Positions 16,369-25,853 of a stretch of DNA of 64,000 nucleotides are shown here, one piece after another. Numbering within the stretch: position 1 is the first letter of the stretch; each line of letters starts with the position of its first letter. Source of the DNA: Sinomonas sp. ASV486 (lineage in GTDB: Bacteria; Actinomycetota; Actinomycetes; Actinomycetales; Micrococcaceae). Location: the NCBI RefSeq assembly GCF_030908215.1, contig NZ_JAVFJK010000002.1, positions 248,001-312,000 on the forward strand. Reading direction: 5' to 3'. The position numbers were made by a program, and so were the translations under genes. A model generated the notes under the pieces. It did no database searches and was not told where the DNA came from. It saw only the letters and a list, made by a program, of their open reading frames with translations.

Positions 16369-18252
16369 ATGTCGATGAAGTCCTTCCCGAAGCCCTCCGA
16401 GCTCCCGGTCCCCGCCGGCGCCGAAGGCTGGGAGAAGCTGTACCCCTACTACCTCGTGTTCCAGGACAAGCTCAAGGAGCAGGAGGACGCCAAGTTCTGG
16501 TTCTGCGACAGCCAGCACTGGCCCACCGTCTTCAAGCCGTTCGAGACGATCGGCGGCGAGTTCGCCGTCAAGTGTCTGGGCCAGTACAACGCCCGCCACC
16601 TCATGATCCCCAACGCGAACGGGATCGAGTTCCGCATCCACCTCGGCTACCTCTACATGAGCCCCATCCCGGTCCCCGAGGACCAGATCGCCGCGCGCGT
16701 GCCGCTCTTCGAGGAGCGCGTGGGCTACTACTTCCAGAACTGGCCGCGCCTGCTCGAGCAGTGGCACACCAAGGTCAAGGGCACCATCGACGAGATGGAG
16801 CAGATCACCTTCGCCAAGCCCCCGGCCGTGGTCCCGATCGAGGACATCCACTCCGGCAAGGCCATGGACGGCTCCGAGGTCCTCCTCGACAACTACGACC
16901 GTCTCATCCAGCTCGCGTACCAGAACTGGCAGTACCACTTCGAGTTCCTCAACCTCGGATACATCGCCTACCTGGACTTCTTCAACTTCTGCAAGCAGGT
17001 CTTCCCGAACATCCCAGACCAGTCGATCGCCACGATGGTCCAGGGCGTGGACATGGAGCTGTTCCGCCCCGACGACGAGCTCAAGGGCCTCGCCGCACTC
17101 GCCGTCGAGCTCGGGATCCAGTCCGCCTTCGAGAACGCGGACGACGCCGACGCCACCTTGGGCGCGATCCGCGCCTCCGCCGGTGGCGAGCACTGGATGA
17201 CCCGGTGGGAGGAGGCCCACGAGCCGTGGTTCAACTTCACGGTGGGCAACGGCTTCTACGGGCACGACAAGTACTGGAACGAGTACCCCGAGATCCCGCT
17301 CAACTATATCAAGGACTACATCGCTCGGCTGGACGCCGGGCAGGAGATCCTGCGCCCGGTCGAGGGCCTCATCGCCGAGAAGGAGCGGATCGTCGAGGAA
17401 TACCGCGAGCTGCTCGACGGGGACAACCTCGCCGCGTTCGACGGCAAGCGCGGCCTCGCCGCCCAGTGCTACCCGTACGTGGAGAACCACAACTTCTACA
17501 TCGAGCACTGGACCATGGGCGTGTTCTGGCGCAAGGTCCGCGAGCTCTCCCGCCTCTTCCACGCCGAGGGCTTCTGGACCGAGCCGGACGACCTCCTCTA
17601 CCTGGGCCGCAACGAGGTCCGCGACGCGATCTTCGACCTCGTGACCTGGTGGGGCGTGGGCGCGGCCGAGCCGATCGGCCCGAGCTACTGGCCAGAGGAG
17701 ATCGAGCGCCGCCGGGCCATCGTGGACGCGCTCAAGACCGCCCGCCCGGCCCCGGCACTCAACACCCCGCCGGCGTCCATCACCGAGCCCTTCACCCGCA
17801 TGCTCTGGGGCATCACCACCGAGCAGGTGCAGCAGTGGCTCGGCGAGGGCGAAGCGGTCGAGGGCGGCGGCCTGCGCGGCATGGCTGCCTCGCCCGGTGT
17901 GGTCGAAGGCCCGGCCCGCGTGGTCACCGACGCGGACCAGCTCTCCCAGGTGCAGCAGGGCGAGATCCTCGTCGCGACCGTCACCGCGCCGTCCTGGGGC
18001 CCGATCTTCGGCAAGATCGCCGCGACCGTCACGGACATCGGCGGCATGATGAGCCACGCGGCCATCGTGTGCCGCGAGTACGGCCTCCCCGCCGTGACCG
18101 GCACGGGCTCCGCGTCCACCACGATCCGCACAGGCCAGATGCTCCGGGTCGACGGGACCAAGGGCATTGTCCAGATCCTCGACGCTCCCACCGTTGAGGG
18201 CCCCGGCGCCCACAGCCACTCGCACGATCACGACGAGCCGGCGCATGTCTGA
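16369..18252 (+). CDS. creH: Phospho-His subunit of a phenol/cresol phosphate synthase (PEP-utilising mobile domain)
   Basis: 627 residues. The first ~490 residues (MSMKSFPKPSELPVPAGAEG..., many aromatic residues) are like the large subunit of phenylphosphate synthase-type enzymes. The last ~100 residues form the PEP-utiliser swivel domain, GEILVATVTAPSWGPIF...GGMMSHAAIVCREYGLPAV, with the phospho-accepting His563. It would take phosphate from ATP bound by the preceding subunit and pass it to the phenol. A weak AGGA precedes ATG 16369. The stop overlaps the next gene by eight bases. The C-terminus is His-rich (HSHSHDHDE). Confidence 0.75.
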   Translation: MSMKSFPKPSELPVPAGAEGWEKLYPYYLVFQDKLKEQEDAKFWFCDSQHWPTVFKPFETIGGEFAVKCLGQYNARHLMIPNANGIEFRIHLGYLYMSPIPVPEDQIAARVPLFEERVGYYFQNWPRLLEQWHTKVKGTIDEMEQITFAKPPAVVPIEDIHSGKAMDGSEVLLDNYDRLIQLAYQNWQYHFEFLNLGYIAYLDFFNFCKQVFPNIPDQSIATMVQGVDMELFRPDDELKGLAALAVELGIQSAFENADDADATLGAIRASAGGEHWMTRWEEAHEPWFNFTVGNGFYGHDKYWNEYPEIPLNYIKDYIARLDAGQEILRPVEGLIAEKERIVEEYRELLDGDNLAAFDGKRGLAAQCYPYVENHNFYIEHWTMGVFWRKVRELSRLFHAEGFWTEPDDLLYLGRNEVRDAIFDLVTWWGVGAAEPIGPSYWPEEIERRRAIVDALKTARPAPALNTPPASITEPFTRMLWGITTEQVQQWLGEGEAVEGGGLRGMAASPGVVEGPARVVTDADQLSQVQQGEILVATVTAPSWGPIFGKIAATVTDIGGMMSHAAIVCREYGLPAVTGTGSASTTIRTGQMLRVDGTKGIVQILDAPTVEGPGAHSHSHDHDEPAHV

Positions 18253-19015
18253 GCAGAACAGCCCTCAGCCCACGGACCCCCGGCTCGCCCTCATCACGGG
18301 GGCGGCCGGGGGCCTGGGCCGGGCCTTCGCCCTCGGCTTCGCGGCCCGCGGCTATAAGGTTGCCGTCGCGGACGTGAACGCCGCCGGCGCCGAGGAGACC
18401 GCCCAGATCCTGCGGGACCAAGGCACCCTGGCCCTCGGGCTCAAGGTCGACGTCACGGATGTCGCGTCCACCGAGGCGATGGCCGCCGAAGCCGCCGAAT
18501 TCGGCGGAGGCCGCATCGACGTCGTCGTCAATAACGCCGCGATCTACGCGACGGTGACACGTAGCCCGTTCGAGGAGATCGACCCGGCCGAGTGGGACCT
18601 CGTGATGGGCGTGAACCTCAAGGGCCCGTGGCTCGTGACCCGGGCGGCCAGCCCGTACCTGGGCGAGGGCGGGCGCGTCATCAACCTCTCGAGCGCCACG
18701 ATCTACTCGGGCTCCGAGCAGTGGGCGCACTATGTGGCGAGCAAGGGCGGCGTCGTGGCCCTGACCCGGGTCCTCGCAAAGGAGCTCGGGCGCCGCGGGG
18801 TCACGGTCAACGCGATCGCCCCCGGCTTCACGCTCACGGAAGCCAGCTACGGGCTCATGGAGAACGCCGCCACCTACGGCGTGGACCGCGGCTCAATCAA
18901 GCGGGCCAGCCAGCCCGAGGACATCGTGGGCGCCGCCCTCTTCCTCGCCAGCCCGGACTCCTCCTACATGACCGGCCAGACCCTCGTGGTCGACGGCGGC
19001 CGGCAATTTATCTGA
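18245..19015 (+). CDS. creG: Short-chain dehydrogenase, CreG-like hydroxybenzyl alcohol dehydrogenase
   Basis: 256 residues, classical SDR: TGAAGGLGRA for cofactor binding, NNAA, and the catalytic Tyr163-x3-Lys167 (YVASK). Its place in the cluster matches creG, whose product oxidises 4-hydroxybenzyl alcohol to 4-hydroxybenzaldehyde with NAD. Its ATG overlaps the upstream stop (ATGTCTGA), indicating translational coupling. The alcohol substrate is inferred from context. Confidence 0.75.
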   Translation: MSEQNSPQPTDPRLALITGAAGGLGRAFALGFAARGYKVAVADVNAAGAEETAQILRDQGTLALGLKVDVTDVASTEAMAAEAAEFGGGRIDVVVNNAAIYATVTRSPFEEIDPAEWDLVMGVNLKGPWLVTRAASPYLGEGGRVINLSSATIYSGSEQWAHYVASKGGVVALTRVLAKELGRRGVTVNAIAPGFTLTEASYGLMENAATYGVDRGSIKRASQPEDIVGAALFLASPDSSYMTGQTLVVDGGRQFI

Positions 19016-19085
19016 CCCGCCCACCCGCCCTAGACCCCCAGAACCTGACCCCTGAACGTCGTCAGCACTCACCAGGAGAAGCGAC

Positions 19086-19409
19086 ATGACCACCACCGTC
19101 CACTACACCGACGCGGAGGGCACCGTCCGGGACATCGAGGGGCGCCCCGGCGACTCCGTCATGGAGACCGCCGTGCGCAACGGCGTGCCGGGGATCGTCG
19201 CCGAGTGCGGCGGCTCGCTCTCCTGCGCCACGTGCCACGTGTTCGTCCGCGACGACTGCCTCTCCGAGCTCCCGCCCATCGAGCCCATGGAGGACGAGAT
19301 GCTCTACGGCACCGCCGTGGACCGCGAGGAGAACTCGCGGCTCTCCTGCCAGCTCAAGCTCACCGAGGGGATGGACCTGTACGTGACCACCCCGGAAACA
19401 CAGGTGTGA
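19086..19409 (+). CDS. creF: [2Fe-2S] ferredoxin, adrenodoxin type
   Basis: 107 residues. Cluster ligands Cys41, Cys47, Cys50 and Cys88 show the C-x5-C-x2-C-x37-C spacing of vertebrate/bacterial P450 ferredoxins. It would carry single electrons from the reductase next door to the cluster P450. An AGGAG lies about five bases before ATG 19086. One base separates its stop from the reductase start, so the two are co-translated. Confidence 0.9.
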   Translation: MTTTVHYTDAEGTVRDIEGRPGDSVMETAVRNGVPGIVAECGGSLSCATCHVFVRDDCLSELPPIEPMEDEMLYGTAVDREENSRLSCQLKLTEGMDLYVTTPETQV

Positions 19410-19410
19410 G

Positions 19411-20739
19411 ATGACCGGGACTGAACAGACAGGCCTGCTGATCATCGGCGCGAGCCAGTCCGGCGTCCAGCTGGCCATCTCGCTCCGCGCGCTCGGCTTC
19501 GAGGAGCACATCACGCTTCTCGGCGAGGAGAACCACCGCCCCTACCAGCGCCCGGCCCTCTCCAAGGAGTGGCTGCAGGGCGAGGTGGGCAACGAGTCGC
19601 TCATCTTCCGCTCGGCCGAGTACTGGGACGAGCACAACGTCACGCTCGTGAAGGACCAGCGGATCGTCGAGGTCCGGAGGACGCCAACGGCAGAACACAG
19701 CGGGTCTGGCGTGGCGGTCGCTGAGTCCGGCGCGGAGTTCCCGTTCAAGCGACTTGCCCTGACGGTGGGCGCCCGGGCGCGGAAGCTCGCGGTCGACGGC
19801 GCGGACCTGGCCGGCGTCGTCTATCTCCGCAACGCGGACGACGCCCTGGCCCTCAAGGCCATGGTCGGGGACGCCACGGATATCGTGGTGATCGGCGGCG
19901 GGTTCATCGGCCTCGAGGCGGCGTCGAGCCTGAAGAAGATGGGCAAGAACGTGGTGCTCCTCGAGCACGGGCCCCGACTCGTGGGCCGGGCCGTGGGCGA
20001 AGCGACGGCGGAGTACTTCCTCGACGCGCACCGTTCGCGCGGCCTCGACATCCGCCTCGGCGCGCGCATCTCCCGATTCGTGCCGGCGGCGACGCACGAC
20101 GGCGGGAAGGCCGTCTCGGGCGTGGAAGTCACCGTAGGTGGAGGTACAGGAGCTGAGGGGACCGCCGCCGAGGTGATTCCCGCACAGATCGTGCTCGTGG
20201 GCATCGGGGTCATCCCGAACACCGAGCTGGCCGAGCAGATGGGCCTCGCCGTGGACAACGGGATCGTCGTGGACAGCCACGCGCTGGCCTCGGACGGCAC
20301 CACGGTGGCCGTGGGTGACTGCGCCAACATGCCCAACCCCGTGCCCGGCTCCCCCGCCGGTGAGCGCATCCGCCTCGAGAGTGTCAACAACGCGATCGAG
20401 CACGCGAAGGTCGCGGCGTACTCGCTCATGGGACGGCGCGAGGACTACGCGGGCATCCCGTGGTTCTGGTCAAACCAGGCCGACCTCAAGCTCCAGATCG
20501 CGGGCCTGTCGATGGGCTTCGACCAGACCGTGGTCCGGCGCGACGACGAGCGCGGCAAGTTCTCGGTCCTGTACTACCGCGAGGGCCGGATCATCGCCGC
20601 CGACTGCGTCAACGCGCCCCTCGACTTCATGGCCGTCAAGAACGCCCTCGGCAAGCGGCAGAACATCCCGGCCGACACGGCCGAGGCCGCTGCCGCGGTC
20701 GCCGACCCGGCCGTCCAGCTCAAGACTCTGGCCGTCTGA
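19411..20739 (+). CDS. creE: FAD-dependent NAD(P)H-ferredoxin reductase
   Basis: 442 residues of the putidaredoxin/rubredoxin reductase group. FAD-binding LLIIGASQSGVQ near the N-terminus (a variant of the usual GxGxxG), NAD-binding IVVIGGGFIGLEAA in the middle, the second FAD motif in VAVGDCANMPNP and a C-terminal reductase domain. It should reduce the ferredoxin encoded directly upstream. About 30 residues longer than typical, mostly in loop 85-100 and around 225-250. Confidence 0.88.
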   Translation: MTGTEQTGLLIIGASQSGVQLAISLRALGFEEHITLLGEENHRPYQRPALSKEWLQGEVGNESLIFRSAEYWDEHNVTLVKDQRIVEVRRTPTAEHSGSGVAVAESGAEFPFKRLALTVGARARKLAVDGADLAGVVYLRNADDALALKAMVGDATDIVVIGGGFIGLEAASSLKKMGKNVVLLEHGPRLVGRAVGEATAEYFLDAHRSRGLDIRLGARISRFVPAATHDGGKAVSGVEVTVGGGTGAEGTAAEVIPAQIVLVGIGVIPNTELAEQMGLAVDNGIVVDSHALASDGTTVAVGDCANMPNPVPGSPAGERIRLESVNNAIEHAKVAAYSLMGRREDYAGIPWFWSNQADLKLQIAGLSMGFDQTVVRRDDERGKFSVLYYREGRIIAADCVNAPLDFMAVKNALGKRQNIPADTAEAAAAVADPAVQLKTLAV

Positions 20740-20767
20740 GCCCCAAGAACCTGCACCGGAGGACCCC

Positions 20768-21595
20768 ATGACAGACCACCGCACCCTCGCCTCACCCGAG
20801 GCGAGCGCGACCGCGGGCGCCGAGCCGTCGCCGTCGCCCGCCGTCGACCAAGCCGCTGCTGATCAGACCGCAGCTGACCAAACCACAGCCGGCCAGACCA
20901 CCATCGACCAGGCCCGCGCCGACGCCTTCGCTGCCGAGTATCCCATCCGGCCCATCCCGGCAGCCGGGCCCGTGGACACGCGGTCCATCTGCGAGACGCC
21001 GAGCACCGCCGAGTTCCTCGACCGCGTGTGGAGGGCCGTCGTCGCGGAGACGCGGACGCGCGGCAACGACATCCACCTGCCCATCTCGGTCGCGTACGCC
21101 GAACGGCTGTGCGCTGCCTACCCGGAGGCGGACCGCGAGCTCGTGCTCGTCGCGACGCTCCTGCACGATACGGGCTGGGCCCACGTGGACGAGTCCCGGA
21201 TCCTCTCCGAGGGCTTCACCGGGGACTGGCGCAAGGCCGCCATCCGGTACGAGCACGAGCACCAGGGCTGCCTCGTGGCCCGCCGGGTGCTGCCGGGGCT
21301 CGGGTACTCGGAGGAGTTCATCGGGCGCGTCACCGAGATCATCGAAGGGCACGATACGCGGCACGTCGCGTACTCCCTCGAGGACGCCCTCATGCGGGAC
21401 GCCGACCGGTCCTGGCGGTTCGACCGCGCAGGGATCGCGCTGGCGTCGTCGTGGTTCACCATGGATCCGGCAACGTACGCGGACCGGCTCGCCACCGAGA
21501 TCGTGCCCGAGCTCATCACCGACGCCGCTGTGCAGATGGCCACGGCGGACCTCGCGCGCTCCAACGCGCTGCTCAAGACGGGAGTGCTGCGATGA
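20768..21595 (+). CDS. creD: HD-domain phosphohydrolase, CreD-like
   Basis: 275 residues. The first ~55 residues are Ala/Thr/Gln-rich and contain a short degenerate repeat (DQTAADQTTAGQTT), followed by an HD domain: LLHDTGWAHVDE carries the HD pair, with HEHQGCLVARRVLPG and EIIEGHDTRH supplying further metal-binding His. In the cre pathway CreD removes phosphate after P450 oxidation, releasing the free phenol. ATG 20768 follows GGAGGACCCC. The stop overlaps the dehydrogenase start (ATGA). The repeat-rich N-terminus looks dispensable. Confidence 0.75.
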   Translation: MTDHRTLASPEASATAGAEPSPSPAVDQAAADQTAADQTTAGQTTIDQARADAFAAEYPIRPIPAAGPVDTRSICETPSTAEFLDRVWRAVVAETRTRGNDIHLPISVAYAERLCAAYPEADRELVLVATLLHDTGWAHVDESRILSEGFTGDWRKAAIRYEHEHQGCLVARRVLPGLGYSEEFIGRVTEIIEGHDTRHVAYSLEDALMRDADRSWRFDRAGIALASSWFTMDPATYADRLATEIVPELITDAAVQMATADLARSNALLKTGVLR

Positions 21596-23223
21596 CCGCC
21601 GCCTCGACCAACCCTGCCGGCTCGACCATGGCCGACGCCGTGCCCACCACCCCCGACGTTGCGGGGCGCCGCGCAGGTGCGGCCACGCAACCGGTGCCGA
21701 ACGCCAGCGAGCGCCGCGCCGCGCTCAGCCTCCCGTACACCCGCGTGGACACCATGTTCATCGACGGTGCCTACGTCCCCGCGCACGGCGAGGGCCGCAA
21801 CCCCGTGACCGACCCCGCGACGGGCGAGGTCTGGGGCGAGGTCCCGGACGGGTCGGCCCAGGACGTCGACGACGCGGTGGCCGCGGCCCGCCGCGCGTTC
21901 GACGACGGGCCCTGGCCCCGCCTCTCGCCGTCGGAGCGCGCGGCGCACCTCGTGCGGATCGCCGACGAGATCGAGGCCTGCGCGGAGACGCTCGCGCTGA
22001 CGAACACGCGCGAGAACGGCTCGCCCATCACCGAGACCCGCGGGGCTGCGGCCAACGCTGCCGGGATCTTCCGGTACTTCGCGTCGCTCGCCGACTACCT
22101 CGAGCGCGAGGACGTGCGCCCCTTCCCGTTCGCCGCCGGCCAGGAGTCCGTCGTGCGCCGCGACCCGGTAGGCGTGTGCGCCCTCATCGCGCCGTGGAAC
22201 TTCCCGATCAACCTCGTGGTCATCAAGCTCGCGCCCGCACTGCTCGCGGGGTGCACGGTGGTGATCAAGCCGGCCTCACCCACGCCGCTGTCGATCCGGT
22301 TCATCGTCGACGCGATCGCGGCTGCGGGGGTGCCGGCCGGCGTCGTGAACCTCGTGACAGGGTCCGGGCGCATGGGCGACGTGCTCGTCAAGCACCCGGA
22401 CGTGGACAAGGTCGCGTTCACGGGCTCGACGCCCGTGGGGCGCAAGATTGCCGCAGCGTGCGGCGAGCTGCTCCGGCCCGTGACGCTCGAGCTCGGCGGG
22501 AAATCCAGCGCGATCGTGCTGCCGGATGCCGACCTCGACGCGATGTCCAAGGTGCTGATCCGCTCCTCGATGCGCAACACGGGCCAGACCTGCTACATCT
22601 CCACGCGCATCATCGCGCCGGCCTCCCGGTACGAGGAGGTCGTCCAGATGGCCTCCTCCGTGATCGCAGCGGCGCCCCAGGGCGACCCGCTCGATCCCTC
22701 GACCGTGTTCGGGCCCTCGGCGACCCGGTCCCAGTTCGAGACGGTCATGGGCTACGTCGAGTCCGGGCTCGCCGAGGGCGCGCGGGCGACGACGGGCGGC
22801 CGGGCAGCGAGCCTCGGCGGCGGCGCGGCGGGCGGCGGGCTCGAGGGCGGCTACTTCGTGGAGCCGACCGTGTTCGCGGACGTCACGCCGTCCATGACCG
22901 TGGCCCGCGAGGAGATCTTCGGCCCGGTCCTGACGATCCTGAAGTACGACGACGCCGGACCGGGCGGCGGTGTCGACGAGGCCGTGGCACTCGCGAACAA
23001 CACGGAGTTCGGCCTGGGCGGGCTCGTGTTCTCCGCCGATCCGGAGGCGGCCCTGGCCGTCGCGGACCGCGTGGACACGGGGTCGATCGGAATCAACTTC
23101 TTCGCCTCGAACCACTCGGCGCCGTTCGGAGGACGGCACGATTCGGGGCTCGGGACGGAATACGGGATCGAGGGCCTCGGCGCGTACCTGACCTACAAGT
23201 CGATCCATCGTAAGGTGCGGTAG
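21592..23223 (+). CDS. creC: Aldehyde dehydrogenase, CreC-like
   Basis: 543 residues, NAD(P)-dependent aldehyde dehydrogenase. Seen: APWNFP cofactor motif, FTGSTPVG, the general base in LELGGKS, catalytic Cys334 in GQTCY, and EEIFGPV. About 50 extra N-terminal residues are low complexity. It would oxidise 4-hydroxybenzaldehyde to 4-hydroxybenzoate as the last cluster step. ATG 21592 overlaps the previous stop by four bases. The operon ends here; the next gene is on the other strand. Confidence 0.82.
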   Translation: MTAASTNPAGSTMADAVPTTPDVAGRRAGAATQPVPNASERRAALSLPYTRVDTMFIDGAYVPAHGEGRNPVTDPATGEVWGEVPDGSAQDVDDAVAAARRAFDDGPWPRLSPSERAAHLVRIADEIEACAETLALTNTRENGSPITETRGAAANAAGIFRYFASLADYLEREDVRPFPFAAGQESVVRRDPVGVCALIAPWNFPINLVVIKLAPALLAGCTVVIKPASPTPLSIRFIVDAIAAAGVPAGVVNLVTGSGRMGDVLVKHPDVDKVAFTGSTPVGRKIAAACGELLRPVTLELGGKSSAIVLPDADLDAMSKVLIRSSMRNTGQTCYISTRIIAPASRYEEVVQMASSVIAAAPQGDPLDPSTVFGPSATRSQFETVMGYVESGLAEGARATTGGRAASLGGGAAGGGLEGGYFVEPTVFADVTPSMTVAREEIFGPVLTILKYDDAGPGGGVDEAVALANNTEFGLGGLVFSADPEAALAVADRVDTGSIGINFFASNHSAPFGGRHDSGLGTEYGIEGLGAYLTYKSIHRKVR

Positions 23224-23292
23224 TCGAAGCTGTGGCAATTTTGCCCCACGTGCAGCAATTCCAGGCAAAATAGTTGGCTGGAAGCTTCAGGA

Positions 23293-24321
23293 TCAGCCGC
23301 GCCGCGCGAGAGGGCCGGTGGAGGAGCGCGTCTTCAGGTGTGCTGGGAGCACCACTTGGCTGCGCCCCTGTGCGAGGTCCGGCCTCATCCTGCTGATGAG
23401 CAGATCGGTCGCCACCCGGCCGGCCTGCTCGATGGGGGACGCGAGCGTCGTAAGCGGTGGGTTGCAGAAATCCGAACCGAAGACGTCGTCGCAGCCCACG
23501 ACGCTGATCTCGCCGGGCACATCGACTCCTCGCTCGTGGAGCCGGACGAGGATGCCAATCGCCAGGACGTCGTTGAACGCGATGCATGCGGAGGCCCCGC
23601 TGTTCAGCAGCGTGTCGGCGGCCGCGGCGCCCGAGCGTTGGCTCGGATGGTAGGGTCCGAGCCGCCGGACGGTTGCGCCCAGTTGGTCCGCCATCTGCTC
23701 GAGCGCTGCCCACCGGCGCCCGTCGGACCACGACGTGGGCGGCCCAGCGATGTAGGCAATGTCGCGGTGGCCGAGGGAGTAGAGGTGCTCGAGGGCCTGC
23801 TGCGCTGCCTCGGCCGTCCCGATGACGACGGAAGGGACGCCGGGGGTCTCCCGGTTTAAGACGACGAGCGGGGTGCGCGCAGCGGCCGCTGTCAGCTGCT
23901 CGTCCTTAAGGCGAGTGGCGGCGAGGATGAAGCCCACGACCGAAGTCCGGAACTCCTCGAGGTAGCCGGCCTCGAGGTCGAGGTCCTCCTGCGTATCGAC
24001 CAGCATCTGGGTGTAGCCGGCAGTCCTGAGCTGGTGCTGGGTGCTGCGGATGAAGTCGAAGAAGAACGGGTTGGTGATGTCGGGCACGAGCACGGCCACC
24101 GAGCCCTGCCGGGCGGGGACCTTCTCCGTCGGGTGGTCTGAGGGCACGTAGCCGAGTTGCTCTGCGGCAACGGCTATGCGCTCCCGCGTGGTGCTCTTGA
24201 CCCGGTCAGGACGGGAGAAGGCGCGGGAGACCGTGGAGGCGGCAACTCCGCTTCGCGCGGCGACGTCGTTGATGGTCGGCCGCCGTGGAGGCGCCGTCAG
24301 CCCTTGTGCTTCCTCGCCCAT
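23293..24321 (-). CDS. LacI-family transcriptional regulator
   Basis: 342 residues. N-terminal LacI HTH (PTINDVAARSGVAASTVSRAFSRPDRVKSTTRERIAVAAEQLGY) and a periplasmic-binding-protein-like effector domain (VAVLVPDITNPFFFDFI... CIAFNDVLAIGIL... VVGCDD). It is divergent from the sugar ABC operon and very likely represses it in the absence of a sugar. ATG 24321 was chosen for the AAGGG-type site before it; the frame is open to 24408. Candidate operators lie at 24408-24433. Confidence 0.85.
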   Translation of the reverse strand: MGEEAQGLTAPPRRPTINDVAARSGVAASTVSRAFSRPDRVKSTTRERIAVAAEQLGYVPSDHPTEKVPARQGSVAVLVPDITNPFFFDFIRSTQHQLRTAGYTQMLVDTQEDLDLEAGYLEEFRTSVVGFILAATRLKDEQLTAAAARTPLVVLNRETPGVPSVVIGTAEAAQQALEHLYSLGHRDIAYIAGPPTSWSDGRRWAALEQMADQLGATVRRLGPYHPSQRSGAAAADTLLNSGASACIAFNDVLAIGILVRLHERGVDVPGEISVVGCDDVFGSDFCNPPLTTLASPIEQAGRVATDLLISRMRPDLAQGRSQVVLPAHLKTRSSTGPLARRG

Positions 24322-24407
24322 CGGACCCTTCCCCTTCCGCCCAGCACCCTGTCTGCCATGGCGTCTACGACGATCTTGCCCCATGGAATGCTCTATTGCG
24401 CACATCA

Positions 24408-24433
24408 TGGCAAATTATGGCAAAGGCATGCCA
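24408..24433. promoter_or_regulatory. Candidate LacI-type operator cluster
   Basis: TGGCAAA occurs at 24408 and again at 24418; the second joins TGCCA to make the inverted repeat TGGCA-N6-TGCCA (24418-24433). It lies between the divergent LacI gene and the binding-protein gene. A related palindrome, GGCAATTTTGCC, is at 23234-23245 just after the creC stop. These fit the A/T-flanked palindromes bound by LacI regulators, but which site is used is unproven. Confidence 0.5.
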
Positions 24434-24523
24434 TCACGTTGCAGCATCCGTAGTGTGGCGTACGCAACATTCGGGGTTCCGAGATCGTACTCTCGGCGCC
24501 ACTCAACGAGGAGCAATCGGGAA

Positions 24524-25853
24524 ATGAAGAGTGCAACTCTGCGCCTGCTCGGGATGGCCACAGCTGTCTCCATCGGCGCTCTGGGACTTGCGGGCTGCGG
24601 CCAGGGCGGCGGCAACGACGGCTCCGCTGACGGCGCGGGCAAGACCCTCAATGTCCTGGTGGGCGCCAACGCGAACCACGCCCAGCAGTTCCAGGACTGG
24701 CAGAACCGCATTGCGGCCGCGTTCAAGAAGCAGACCGGTGCCGATGTGAAGTTCGAGACGTTCGCCTCGGCGAACGATGAGCTGCAGAAGATCCAGACCT
24801 CTGTCGTCTCCGGCCAGGGGGCGGACGTCTACGCCATCGGCACCACCTTCACGCCCACAGCCTATTCGACGGGCGCCTTCGTCAAGCTCGACCAGTCGAT
24901 GTGGGACAAGGTCGGCGGCCGCGACCGCTTCGTCCCGGCCACGCTCGGCATCTCTGGGCCCGACCCGCAGGACGAGGTTGGGGTCCCCTTCACCGACCGC
25001 CCCTATGTACTGGCCTACAACACCGAGCTGTTCAAGAAGGCCGGCCTCGACAAGCCTGCGGCGACCTGGGACGGGCTGCTCGAGCAGGCGAAGAAGCTCA
25101 CCGTCAGCGGCGTGTACGGCTTCTCCACCGGCTACGCCGACAACTACACCCCGTGGAAGTTCGCCTGGACGATGGCCAACCAGGCCGGCAACCCACTCGT
25201 CGACGGCAACAAGGCCCGGATCGACGACCCAACGGTGAAGCAGGCTTACGAGACGTACCTCGGCTGGCTCACCAAGGACAAGGTGGTCAACCCTGCCGCA
25301 CTGGGCTGGAACGACACCCAGGCAGCGGCGGACTTCGCCTCCGGCACGTCCGCGATGATGCTCATGACGACGGCCTCATCGAAGGGGCAAGTACGCCTAT
25401 GCGGTCATGCCAGCCGTCCCGCCAGGCCAGACCTCCGCGCCGGCCGGCGGAACACCAGTCAGCTCGATCATCTCCGGGGACAACCTCGTGATCGCCAAGT
25501 ACTCCCAGAACCAGGATCTGGCCGCGGCGTACATCAAGCTCGTCACGAGCGACGACGAGCAGATCAACTACAACAAGGTCTTCGGCGACCTGCCGGCGAA
25601 CGCTGCCGCAGCGAAGAAGGTCGAAGATGCTGACCCCTCGCTCGCCCCCGTGCTCGACTCCGCGAGCAAGTCCAAGTCCACCCCGTTCACCGGGGCGTGG
25701 GGCGACATACAGCTGGCGCTGACCAACGTCGTCGTCCAGTCCCGCCAGTCCCTCGCCAGCGGCAGCGTGGACGAGGGGATCCTTCAGACGGCCCTTGCCA
25801 AGGCCCAGAAGGACGCGCAGGCTTCGCTCGACCGGGCCTCGGCGAACAAGTGA
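24524..25853 (+). pseudogene. Sugar ABC transporter substrate-binding lipoprotein, frameshifted
   Basis: An extracellular solute-binding protein (family 1) lipoprotein: signal peptide with lipobox LGLAGC, then TLNVLVGANANHAQQFQDWQNRIAAAFKKQTGADVKFETF and PYVLAYNTELFKKAGLDKPAATWDGLLEQAKKL. The frame breaks at a run of four G (25384-25387). Removing one G gives SSKGKYAYAVMPAVPPGQTSAPAGGTPVSSIISGDNL and runs in frame to 25853. So either one G is extra in the assembly or the gene is truly frameshifted; both halves keep good codon use, which favours a recent or technical event. ATG 24524 follows GAGGAG. It is the first gene of the sugar operon. Confidence 0.85.

Noticed and set aside
16312-18246. 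Long minus-strand frame opposite the phospho-His subunit gene
   Set aside because: Same GC-rich shadow effect; low-complexity translation and no start signal.
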